From Gammaproteobacteria bacterium (lineage in GTDB: Bacteria > Pseudomonadota > Gammaproteobacteria > Pseudomonadales > Cellvibrionaceae): DNA of 27,811 nucleotides. Positions 17,015 to 24,020 of the stretch are shown piece after piece. Position numbers and translations under genes: made by a program. Within the stretch, counting starts at the first letter, position 1. Every line of letters begins with the position of its first letter. Location of the stretch: positions 1 to 27,811 of the forward strand of contig JAGKWO010000052.1 of assembly GCA_021151835.1 (NCBI GenBank), given 5' to 3'. The notes under the pieces are model-generated. The model was not told where the DNA came from, made no database searches, and saw nothing but the letters and a program-made list of their open reading frames with translations.

Positions 17015-18478
17015 TTAAAAGCAATCGTTCAAAATGGATTCGATATCAAAATGACTCTCTGCCATAAAACGCATGTTTTTATAGGAACCGTCAGTTTGGA
17101 TTTGATAATTCCTGGTATAGGCGGAGGGATTGGCCGCTACTTTCGTCAGAGCATTCAACAGTAACTCTATGTCCTCACGGGTGTTATAGAGGGCAAGGCT
17201 AACCCTTACCATGCCCTTCTTGGCTTCGATTTCTTCCATGGACAAGTCAGGATCCAGATCCCAAAGGTCCTTGAGAATTAATTCACGCACATAGGGATGC
17301 GCGCAGAAGCATTGGTTGCGCACAGCAATATTGAAATAATCATTGAGAATACGTGCCAGCAGCTCATGATCCACACCCGCCAGGTTAAATGACACGGTGC
17401 CCGTACGCGGCACACCCAGTGATCCATACACCTTCACGCCGGAAATTTTTGGCAACTTCGTTAACAAAATGTCCAATAATTGGGTTTCATGTTGAGCCAC
17501 CAGCTGAAAACCTGCACGACGAATGGAGTAAAGCGTGCAACCCAGAAAAACTGCGCCATAGATATTGGGCGTTCCCGCTTCTTCACGCTCTGGCAACTGC
17601 TCCTGGACAATAAAATCCGAAGTGAACACCGAGTCCACCATGCCACCACCGAATTCCGTCGGGGCTAAATTGGCAATTAAATCTTTACGAATCACCAACA
17701 CTCCGGGTGAACCCGGGGAATAGATTTTGTGCCCGGAAAAGCACAGCGCATCTATGCTACGTGCAGCGCTACCATCGTCTGACATTTTCACCTGACGATG
17801 GGCGATTAACTGCGATGCATCCACAATTACCAGCGTGCCATAGGAGTGAGCCAGCTCGGCAATATCGTGAATAGGATTGATAATACCCGTTACATTGCTT
17901 GCTCCAGTGACGGCGATGTAGCGGATCTTGCCGCGATGCTTTGCTAATAACTCTTCCAGAGCTGCCAGACAAACCTGCCCTGCTTCGCTTCCCGAGCCTA
18001 CACAGGGAATATGGTAATAGTGATCATGGCTAACCCGATGCGGCAGGTCATTGGAGTGATGTTCCATAATGGAAATTAATACACCTGGCCGCTCAGGATA
18101 AATTTGGGAAAGCAATCTGGATGCCCGGTTAATGGCACCCGTGGCACCATTACCCGAATAAAGCGTTACGAATTTATCTGCATCTGCACTAACAAATTTA
18201 AGCACTTGTTCCTGTGACCAACGAAACAGGCGGGTGGATATTTTTGCTGAAAAATGTGCTTCGCTGTGTGTGTTTGAGTAATGTTGAAGGTAGGCTCCCG
18301 CCGCATTGTAAGCAGGCTTGAATGCCAGGCAGGATGCCGCTGAATCCAAATGGATGCGACGGGTATATTCACCCGTGGCGAGCAAGTATTGTGTTGAGGT
18401 CCCAATAAAATATTGCGTATCAAGGATGCTGGACGCCGCGGTATTGCGCAAAAGATCCTTTTCAATAACTGAATTCAT
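17015..18478 (-). CDS. Cysteine-desulfurase-like class V PLP enzyme
   Basis: 487-aa fold-type I PLP enzyme of the SufS/CsdA group. Visible: the N-terminal IHLDSAA, EHHSND with the PLP-stacking His, the PLP-aspartate segment VIVDASQL.AH, the Schiff-base Lys in CFSGHKIYSPG (K251), and VRNQCFCAHP, where Cys392 aligns with the persulfide-forming Cys of SufS (RxGxxCAxP) and a second Cys sits at 390. Expected reaction: L-cysteine gives alanine plus an enzyme persulfide. It is about 80 residues longer than SufS, with extra length including a C-terminal tail ending in NDCF. The start overlaps the tusA-like stop (ATGA), showing translational coupling to its likely persulfide acceptor. This points to a dedicated sulfur relay rather than Fe-S assembly, as no suf or isc genes are nearby. 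Lyase or kynureninase-type chemistry cannot be ruled out, but the Cys favours desulfurase. Confidence 0.83.
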   Translation of the reverse strand: MNSVIEKDLLRNTAASSILDTQYFIGTSTQYLLATGEYTRRIHLDSAASCLAFKPAYNAAGAYLQHYSNTHSEAHFSAKISTRLFRWSQEQVLKFVSADADKFVTLYSGNGATGAINRASRLLSQIYPERPGVLISIMEHHSNDLPHRVSHDHYYHIPCVGSGSEAGQVCLAALEELLAKHRGKIRYIAVTGASNVTGIINPIHDIAELAHSYGTLVIVDASQLIAHRQVKMSDDGSAARSIDALCFSGHKIYSPGSPGVLVIRKDLIANLAPTEFGGGMVDSVFTSDFIVQEQLPEREEAGTPNIYGAVFLGCTLYSIRRAGFQLVAQHETQLLDILLTKLPKISGVKVYGSLGVPRTGTVSFNLAGVDHELLARILNDYFNIAVRNQCFCAHPYVRELILKDLWDLDPDLSMEEIEAKKGMVRVSLALYNTREDIELLLNALTKVAANPSAYTRNYQIQTDGSYKNMRFMAESHFDIESILNDCF

Positions 18479-18726
18479 TGTCCCTCTCCGGAGCTAATAG
18501 TAAACAAAAAGCAATCGTCCATTTTTTTGTAAGAAATTTGGTAGCTTTTCAATCGCGCAAACTCTTCAAAATCCCTCACAGAATCAGGATCAGTGGTTTT
18601 CACCGATATGCACCAATCGCCCTGCAACTCCTTTACATGCTTCTTGAATTTAAGTACCGGAACCGGACAACGCAGGCCGGATAAATCCAATACGAAATCT
18701 TGGGTTTCAACATAATCCTGGAACAT
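18475..18726 (-). CDS. TusA-family sulfur carrier protein
   Basis: 83 aa, the usual TusA size. The defining motif LSGLRCPVPVLKFKK holds the persulfide-carrying Cys20 in CPxP, followed by the family's two-layer alpha/beta pattern (IKVTTTDP-like VKTTDPDSVRDFEEFA) and a final strand (CFLFTIS). TusA proteins accept a persulfide from a cysteine desulfurase and hand it on for tRNA thiolation, molybdopterin or secondary-metabolite thiolation. First gene of the leftward arm, with AGGA before the ATG, and it overlaps the desulfurase gene by 4 bp. The context supports a cluster-specific role separate from tRNA 2-thiouridine synthesis (inference). Confidence 0.88.
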   Translation of the reverse strand: MFQDYVETQDFVLDLSGLRCPVPVLKFKKHVKELQGDWCISVKTTDPDSVRDFEEFARLKSYQISYKKMDDCFLFTISSGEGQ

Positions 18727-18892
18727 TTTTGTCCTGTGTAATCAAAACAGACGCTCATCGACACGGGATCGACAGCGATATTTACCGAGAGTCAGAGAGG
18801 CAAAGAAAAAATCAAGAAGGGAATCAGGAGAGATTCATAGTCCTTCAGCATTTTGCACATTCCCTGAACATTTTTATCGCAGAGGAGGACCA

Positions 18893-18925
18893 ATCGGGGC
18901 TCTTCTTTTTTTATTTTTCCCCGAT
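18893..18925. repeat. Inverted repeat with pyrimidine-rich loop in divergent promoter region
   Basis: ATCGGGG (18893-18899) and CCCCGAT (18919-18925) are exact reverse complements around a 19-nt, mostly pyrimidine spacer. It lies upstream of the leftward arm. It could be a regulatory site or an RNA hairpin; nothing further can be said. Confidence 0.4.
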
Positions 18926-19010
18926 ATTTTTGCTTTCGTCAAGGCGTTTTTTTATGGGAAATTTAATTTTTCCCGTGGTTTCCAAGCAATTTTCTTAAGC
19001 TACTGATTTA

Positions 19011-19069
19011 TTTATTGCTACTTTTTGGTAGCAATCATGGGTTACCAAAAAGTAGCAATAAAGGTAACC
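19011..19069. promoter_or_regulatory. Perfect 20-bp inverted repeat: operator pair of the divergent cluster
   Basis: Arms 19011-19030 and 19043-19062 are exact reverse complements of 20 bp with a 12-bp spacer. Each arm is the core of a smaller palindrome: site 1 is ATTGCTAC-TTTTTG-GTAGCAAT (19014-19035, perfect), and site 2 is the same sequence on the other strand with a mutated half (GTAACC). A further GGTTACC/GGTAACC pair (19040-19046 and 19063-19069) allows a second fold. It lies 29-87 bp before the rightward arm's first start and about 285 bp before the leftward arm's. This is most simply an operator for a dimeric regulator acting on both arms, with the HxlR protein the prime candidate. 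The remaining 18727-19010 DNA is AT-rich with no supported gene. Confidence 0.7.
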
Positions 19070-19097
19070 AACATTAAGTTAATCTAAACCATTCATA

Positions 19098-19841
19098 GTG
19101 AATATTCACCAAAAATTCGCCTTTATTCCTGATCAAATTAGCATTAACATCGCCGCCCAATTAGAGATAGGAAAACTCTTCGAAGGATATATTGAATTGT
19201 ACATGCCCTATATTTACTCATTGATGCTCTTTAATAGACCAAAATTGTTTCATTTGCTGATGCAACAATTCTGGTATAGGGATGTTTTGCTGCAGTGGTA
19301 TCGCTCGATTAATGGCAAAAAAGCTTCGGTCATCGAGCTTGGTTGCGGACCAGGGGAGTTTTTGATGCGCATTGCGCAGCCTGGTGTTAGCCTAACCGGA
19401 GTAGACTCCTCTGAAGATATGCTTCGTTTTTTTCGTCGCAAGCACCCTTCTGCCCCGGTAACACTGCGCCGTGGTGATGCATTGTCCAGCGACTGTTTCG
19501 CCGGCCAACAGTATGACCTTATCCTCGCTGCGTCGTTGATCAATGTGGTTCGCGACAAGCGTCGCCTTCTCGCTAATTGTATTGACCACACCTCAACTAA
19601 CGGCTCTGTCAGTTTTTTCTTTCCAACAGAGTCGATGTCTCGCTCGAATGCAGAACGATACGCGAAGACCCACGATTTACCTTCGCTCTCCCAGGATTTA
19701 CTGACCACCTGGGCGACCAATGCACGCAAACTGGGCGCCGAACAAATCCTCTCCCTGTTACCAAGCTCCATCGCCAATACCGCGCAAGTAAACTTCTACC
19801 TTGACGAAATGGCATGCAGCCTGACATTTAGTGTTCATTAA
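19098..19841 (+). CDS. SAM-dependent class I methyltransferase
   Basis: 247 aa. Motif I is VIELGCGPGEF (E80-F88), followed by the acidic residue binding SAM ribose (TGVDSSEDML), RRGDAL and the motif IV region YDLILAASLINVV. A helical lid of about 75 residues precedes the Rossmann domain. It is first in the rightward arm, starting with a GTG directly downstream of the operator repeat; the ribosome-binding site is poor, and the next in-frame ATG (codon 36) would remove most of the lid, so the GTG is kept. Expected to transfer a methyl to O, N, S or C of a cluster intermediate. Substrate cannot be read from sequence. The following gene starts 14 bp after the stop. Confidence 0.83.
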   Translation: MNIHQKFAFIPDQISINIAAQLEIGKLFEGYIELYMPYIYSLMLFNRPKLFHLLMQQFWYRDVLLQWYRSINGKKASVIELGCGPGEFLMRIAQPGVSLTGVDSSEDMLRFFRRKHPSAPVTLRRGDALSSDCFAGQQYDLILAASLINVVRDKRRLLANCIDHTSTNGSVSFFFPTESMSRSNAERYAKTHDLPSLSQDLLTTWATNARKLGAEQILSLLPSSIANTAQVNFYLDEMACSLTFSVH

Positions 19842-19854
19842 AAGGAAAAGCACC

Positions 19855-20778
19855 ATGACATCATTGCTATTTTTCCATGTTCTTTCATTCGCCTTGTGGC
19901 TAGGCGCGGCAGCTACGCTGCCGTTTTGGGGAAACAGGATGAATCGTGCCGATCATCTACACACTGTACTGGGGATCATAGACACCGTATTCCTGATCAA
20001 ATGTGTTTTTATCATGGGTGGCCTCATGGTGACCTTAATCACCGGTTTCATGTTGGCCAGCAGCTATGGCTTTGAGGGTTTGTTTGACTCAGCTCCCGAA
20101 TGGCTCCAACTTTCTGCCATTATTTCCGCGATCATTTTTATCAACTCCTGGATTATTTTCTTCTTCCTGTTGTACGGCAGACGCGGCCATAGAACGCTGA
20201 TGAGGACTGTTCCTCCAATTGGCTACACCAATATATTTTTAATCATCCTGGTTGCATGCCTGATGGTGAAAAAGCCCGCCGGTAGCCAGCTGTATTGGCT
20301 CGCAGGCCTCTGGGTTGCTGCGATTGTGATTGCCAATCTGATCAATATTGTTATTAAAACGATACGGCTCAAGCGCCTCGCGACAATGCCAGGAAAGGAT
20401 TATGTGGAAAACTACTTCAGCTTAATGAATGCAGAAAAAATGACAGACATGCTGAAGCTATTTAATGACCGAATTGTGTTTAATGATCCCTTTGCGAATG
20501 GCCCGGTACGAGGAATTCTGCAGCTGGAAAAGTTTTTTCAAAAGCTCGGCGATCAGTTTGAAACCATCAAGATCCTTCCAAAAAAAGTAGATCAACAAGG
20601 TGAGCATATCTTCATCCAATGGGAGGCAAACGGAACCACGCAAAATGGTGAACCTTTGGTGGGACTTAAAGGCACCAACAAAATGACTCGTATCAACGGA
20701 AAGATTGCCAAGGTTGATATTGATTTCGATACTGCTCAACTTCCCCGGGTTCAGCTTGTGGACGTTAGCGCATTGTAA
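19855..20778 (+). CDS. DUF2269-like membrane protein fused to SnoaL/NTF2-like domain
   Basis: 307 aa from the ATG at 19855, which follows AAGGAAAA; the frame opens at a GTG at 19831 that lies inside the upstream gene. The N-terminal half (1-170) has about five hydrophobic helices and the DUF2269-type opening LFFHVLSFALWLGAAATLPFWGNR. The C-terminal half (about 180-300) reads like a SnoaL/NTF2 fold: YVENYFSLMNAEKMTDMLKLF, FNDPFANGPVRGI, LEKFFQKL, then beta strands such as HIFIQWEANGTT and KIAKVDIDFD. SnoaL-like domains work as cyclases, isomerases, hydroxylases or binding modules. Fusion to a membrane anchor would tether the activity or carry a ligand to the membrane. The gene is 10 bp from the aminotransferase gene. 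Family calls are from pattern memory; function unknown. Confidence 0.7.
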   Translation: MTSLLFFHVLSFALWLGAAATLPFWGNRMNRADHLHTVLGIIDTVFLIKCVFIMGGLMVTLITGFMLASSYGFEGLFDSAPEWLQLSAIISAIIFINSWIIFFFLLYGRRGHRTLMRTVPPIGYTNIFLIILVACLMVKKPAGSQLYWLAGLWVAAIVIANLINIVIKTIRLKRLATMPGKDYVENYFSLMNAEKMTDMLKLFNDRIVFNDPFANGPVRGILQLEKFFQKLGDQFETIKILPKKVDQQGEHIFIQWEANGTTQNGEPLVGLKGTNKMTRINGKIAKVDIDFDTAQLPRVQLVDVSAL

Positions 20779-20788
20779 GGAGTAAGCG

Positions 20789-21916
20789 ATGATTGCCGTT
20801 CCAGAACATATAAATTCTTTACCTCGATTTGCTGCGGCAAAGCCAGGCCAGGCATCTGGTGCGCCCCTGGTCAACCTGACAGGTAACGAAAACCCACAGG
20901 ATATTTTGCGTGCAGAGATAGAGCGTGAGCTGCAATCATATGCAGATTTTAATCGCTATCCGGATTCCAACTGCTTCGCCATTCGGGAAGTGCTGGCACA
21001 GGATGTTAAAGGTATAGTTGATAATGTCATTGTAGGTAACGGATCCGAAGGCATCCTTAGTTATATATTCAAAGCGTTCTGCCCTCCGCATACGGAGGTA
21101 TTAACCGCTAACGGCACCTTTGTCGGCGTTTATATCTTGGCCCAGTCTTTTAACCTAAATTGCGTACGTGTGCCACTGACATCCGGTTACGAATTCAGCC
21201 TGGACGCGCTGCTAGAAGCAATCACTGAAAAGACACGGGTGATTTACCTATCCAATCCCAATAATCCTACTGGCAGTTTCTTATCCACTCAGCAGCTGGA
21301 GGACTTCCTCGCTCGGGTTCCCTCCAACATTTTGGTGATCCTTGATGAAGCCTACTACGAGTATGCGGTGTGTTTACAACCGGAATACCAACAATTTGAT
21401 TACCTGAAACACGCCAACCTGATTAGCCTGCGCACCTTTTCCAAGGCCTATGGTCTCGCCAATATTCGCTTCGGTTACGGCTTTGCGCAGCCCGCTATTA
21501 TCGAAACCCTGTTAAAAGTGAAATTGACCTTTGAGCCTTCCGGCATTGCTCAACATATAGCGTTTGTTGCACGACAACACATTGCATTGGTTGAACAATC
21601 GGTTCGCATCACATTGAACTATTTGCCAGGCTTTTACCGGTTTTTCTCAGCATTGAATATTCGCTCGGTTAGATCCTTTGCCAATTTCATCATGATCGAG
21701 CTGCCCTCAGTGGAAATCGCAAAGGAAATCCAGGGTAGATTAGGGGCACTTAATATCCGCATATCCTGGCTTGCCCCCTTCGGCTTGCCCCATTGCTTGC
21801 GTATCACCATAGGGAGCCATGAGGAAAATACTATTTTCTTTGCCGCTTTCGGAACAATCTGGGCCGAACTCAATAAAACACATCAGAGCCAGCCGCAACT
21901 GGAAACCAACGAATAG
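20789..21916 (+). CDS. HisC-like class I/II aminotransferase
   Basis: 375-aa fold-type I PLP aminotransferase resembling histidinol-phosphate aminotransferase. Visible: NLTGNENP near the N-terminus, NRYPDSN, GNGSEGI, SNPNNPTGSF, DEAYYEYA, the Schiff-base Lys in RTFSKAYGLANIRFGYG (K219), and the C-terminal phosphate/carboxylate Arg in LRITIGSHEEN. AAGGAG lies in front of the ATG. HisC-like enzymes often take aromatic amino acids, so tryptophan to indole-3-pyruvate (or the reverse) is the obvious reading beside trpBA, though histidinol-phosphate cannot be excluded. There are no other his genes nearby, arguing against a histidine-pathway role. It lies between the membrane-SnoaL fusion and trpB in one apparent operon. 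Confidence 0.87.
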   Translation: MIAVPEHINSLPRFAAAKPGQASGAPLVNLTGNENPQDILRAEIERELQSYADFNRYPDSNCFAIREVLAQDVKGIVDNVIVGNGSEGILSYIFKAFCPPHTEVLTANGTFVGVYILAQSFNLNCVRVPLTSGYEFSLDALLEAITEKTRVIYLSNPNNPTGSFLSTQQLEDFLARVPSNILVILDEAYYEYAVCLQPEYQQFDYLKHANLISLRTFSKAYGLANIRFGYGFAQPAIIETLLKVKLTFEPSGIAQHIAFVARQHIALVEQSVRITLNYLPGFYRFFSALNIRSVRSFANFIMIELPSVEIAKEIQGRLGALNIRISWLAPFGLPHCLRITIGSHEENTIFFAAFGTIWAELNKTHQSQPQLETNE

Positions 21917-21960
21917 TTATTTCGCACACCTTTATTTTTGCCTATTCATGAGGTAGTAAC

Positions 21961-23175
21961 ATGTTAAATAAGGAAATCGATTTTGATGCAGTGCCATCTC
22001 CCCAAGGACACTTCGGGATATATGGTGGAAAGTTCGTCGCAGAAACGCTTATGCATGCGCTGAACGAACTGGAAGAAATTTATTACAAATTAAAAGACGA
22101 TGCCGAGTTTTGTGCGTCCTTTGACAATGACTTGGCTCATTACGTGGGCCGCCCCTCCCCTTTATATTTTGCTGAGCGATTGACAAATAGCCTTGGTGGA
22201 GCGCGAATATTCCTGAAACGCGAGGACCTGAATCACACTGGCGCTCACAAAATCAATAACACCATTGGACAGGCTCTGCTCGCTAAATTTACCGGGAAAA
22301 AACGTGTCATCGCGGAAACAGGCGCGGGTCAACATGGCGTGGCGACTGCGACTGTTGCGGCTCGCCTGGGCCTGGAGTGTCGCATTTATATGGGCGCCGA
22401 CGATATAAAGCGCCAAGCGCTGAATGTTTATCGCATGAAATTGCTTGGCGCAGAAGTTTTTCCAGTGACGGCGGGTTCACGCACGCTAAAAGATGCCATG
22501 AATGAAGCACTGCGCGATTGGTCAACCAATGTTGATAACACCTTTTACATTATTGGCACAGCCGCAGGTCCGCACCCTTATCCACAGTTGGTGCGCGATT
22601 TCCAGGCCATTATTGGTCGCGAAGCAAAGCGCCAATGCCTTGAGCAAACCGGCAAATTGCCGGACGCACTTATCGCCTGCGTAGGCGGAGGTTCAAACGC
22701 GATCGGATTATTCCACCCGTTTCTGAAAGATGCGGGAGTTGCCATGTACGGTGTAGAGGCAGGTGGTGAGGGCATAGCCACAGAGAAACATGCCGCCCCC
22801 CTCTCCAAAGGCCGCCCTGGAATTTTGCATGGCAATCGCACCTATTTAATGCAATCCAGCGATGGGCAAATTACAGAAACCCACTCGGTTTCCGCTGGCC
22901 TGGATTATCCCGGTGTAGGCCCTGAACACTCATGGCTCAAAGATATCGGTCGAGTAAATTATGTTGCCGTTAATGATGATGAAGCCCTGGATGCGTTTCG
23001 CATGCTTACACGGCAGGAAGGCATTATGCCCGCGCTTGAGTCCAGCCATGCACTGGCTTACCTCAAAAAATTAGCACCAACAATGGATCGAGACCAAATC
23101 ATTATTACCAACCTTTCTGGCCGTGGTGACAAGGACATATTAACTGTCGCAGCACTGGATGGAATCACAATTTAA
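21961..23175 (+). CDS. trpB: Tryptophan synthase beta chain
   Basis: 404 aa, full length. Joins indole and L-serine to give L-tryptophan with PLP. The N-terminal GHFGIYGGKFVAETLMHALNELEE is typical. The PLP Lys is in LNHTGAHKINN (K97), the catalytic Glu in IAETGAGQHGVATA, the phosphate loop is CVGGGSNAIGLF, the VEAGGEG and SAGLDYPGVGPEHSWL segments are intact, and the C-terminal LSGRGDKD is present. Nothing suggests loss of activity. It belongs to the canonical TrpB1 type that pairs with TrpA. A GAGGT ribosome-binding site precedes the ATG, and trpA follows after 14 bp. Unlike the usual trpF-trpB-trpA order, no trpF is present and the pair sits in an accessory cluster, so a housekeeping copy probably exists elsewhere (inference). 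Confidence 0.97.
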   Translation: MLNKEIDFDAVPSPQGHFGIYGGKFVAETLMHALNELEEIYYKLKDDAEFCASFDNDLAHYVGRPSPLYFAERLTNSLGGARIFLKREDLNHTGAHKINNTIGQALLAKFTGKKRVIAETGAGQHGVATATVAARLGLECRIYMGADDIKRQALNVYRMKLLGAEVFPVTAGSRTLKDAMNEALRDWSTNVDNTFYIIGTAAGPHPYPQLVRDFQAIIGREAKRQCLEQTGKLPDALIACVGGGSNAIGLFHPFLKDAGVAMYGVEAGGEGIATEKHAAPLSKGRPGILHGNRTYLMQSSDGQITETHSVSAGLDYPGVGPEHSWLKDIGRVNYVAVNDDEALDAFRMLTRQEGIMPALESSHALAYLKKLAPTMDRDQIIITNLSGRGDKDILTVAALDGITI

Positions 23176-23189
23176 TTGAGGCTTGTATC

Positions 23190-23996
23190 ATGAGTCGACT
23201 CACTCAACGCACCCAAACGTTACAACAACAGAATCGTAAGGCACTGGTGAGCTACCTAGTGTGTGGCGATCCCTACCCTTCAGCAACCTTGGCTGCAATG
23301 CGCGAAATGGCGGATGCCGGTGTAGATATTATCGAGTTGGGCATCCCCTTTTCCGACCCCATGGCCGAAGGTCCTGTAATCCAACGCGGCCATGAACGCG
23401 CGCTTAAGCACGGCATCAGTTTGCAAACCACTATTGATCAGGTGCAAGAATTCCGAACATTTAACCAGACCACACCCGTTATCCTGATGGGTTATGCCAA
23501 CCCGATTGAGCAATATGGTTACAAAGAGTTTGCAGTCGCAGCGAAAAATGCCGGTATAGACGGCGTTCTGGTTGTGGATTTGCCACCCGAAGAAGCCACT
23601 CCCCTCAGCACCGCCATGGCCGAACAGGAATTACATAACATATTGCTGCTCGCACCCACAACCAGCGCAAGTCGCGCGCAAATGATTTTTAGCCAAGCGT
23701 CAGGATTTGTGTATTACGTGTCACTCAAGGGCGTCACGGGTGCAGGCCACATAGATGTCTACGAAGTAAAACGCATGTACAGCCGCTTCAAGGAATTGAG
23801 CGAACTGCCCCTGTACGTGGGATTTGGAATCAAGGATGCAGAAACTGCCGGGAAGGTTGCCGAGTTTAGCGATGGGATAGTGATTGGTAGCGCTATTGTA
23901 GATGCGATGGGAAATATGGAGACCCGCAATGCGGACGAAATCGCAAGCCGCATTGGTGATTTTGTTCGCAGTGTCCGTACAGCGATTGATAAATAA
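23190..23996 (+). CDS. trpA: Tryptophan synthase alpha chain, Glu in place of Asp60
   Basis: 268 aa, normal length. Splits indole-3-glycerol phosphate into indole and glyceraldehyde 3-phosphate and channels indole to TrpB. The motif ELGIPFSDPMAEGPVIQ falls on standard numbering: catalytic Glu49 is present, but the second catalytic acid, Asp60 in the Salmonella enzyme, is Glu60 (codon GAA, 23367-23369). Other landmarks are intact: VVDLPPEE, YYVSLKGVTGA (with the Tyr175 and loop 6 region), VGFGIKDAETA and GIVIGSAIVD. The protein is probably structurally competent and partnered with the adjacent TrpB; activity may be altered. GAGG precedes the ATG. The antiporter gene follows after 24 bp. Confidence 0.96.
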   Translation: MSRLTQRTQTLQQQNRKALVSYLVCGDPYPSATLAAMREMADAGVDIIELGIPFSDPMAEGPVIQRGHERALKHGISLQTTIDQVQEFRTFNQTTPVILMGYANPIEQYGYKEFAVAAKNAGIDGVLVVDLPPEEATPLSTAMAEQELHNILLLAPTTSASRAQMIFSQASGFVYYVSLKGVTGAGHIDVYEVKRMYSRFKELSELPLYVGFGIKDAETAGKVAEFSDGIVIGSAIVDAMGNMETRNADEIASRIGDFVRSVRTAIDK

Positions 23997-24020
23997 CTTT
24001 TACTCAAGGAGTTGATTGAA

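Noticed and set aside
17015..18478. Kynureninase or isopenicillin-N-epimerase assignment for the class V PLP enzyme
   Set aside because: The SufS-like RxxxxCAxP motif with Cys392 and the coupled TusA favour cysteine desulfurase; class V kinship alone does not support kynureninase.
18729..18998. 89-codon open frame in the divergent promoter region
   Set aside because: No ribosome-binding site, low-complexity Phe/Ser-rich end in a T-rich tract, and it occupies the promoter of two divergent arms.
20789..21916. Calling the aminotransferase hisC of histidine biosynthesis
   Set aside because: Sequence is HisC-like, but no other histidine gene is nearby and the trpBA context suggests an aromatic substrate, so no gene symbol is given.
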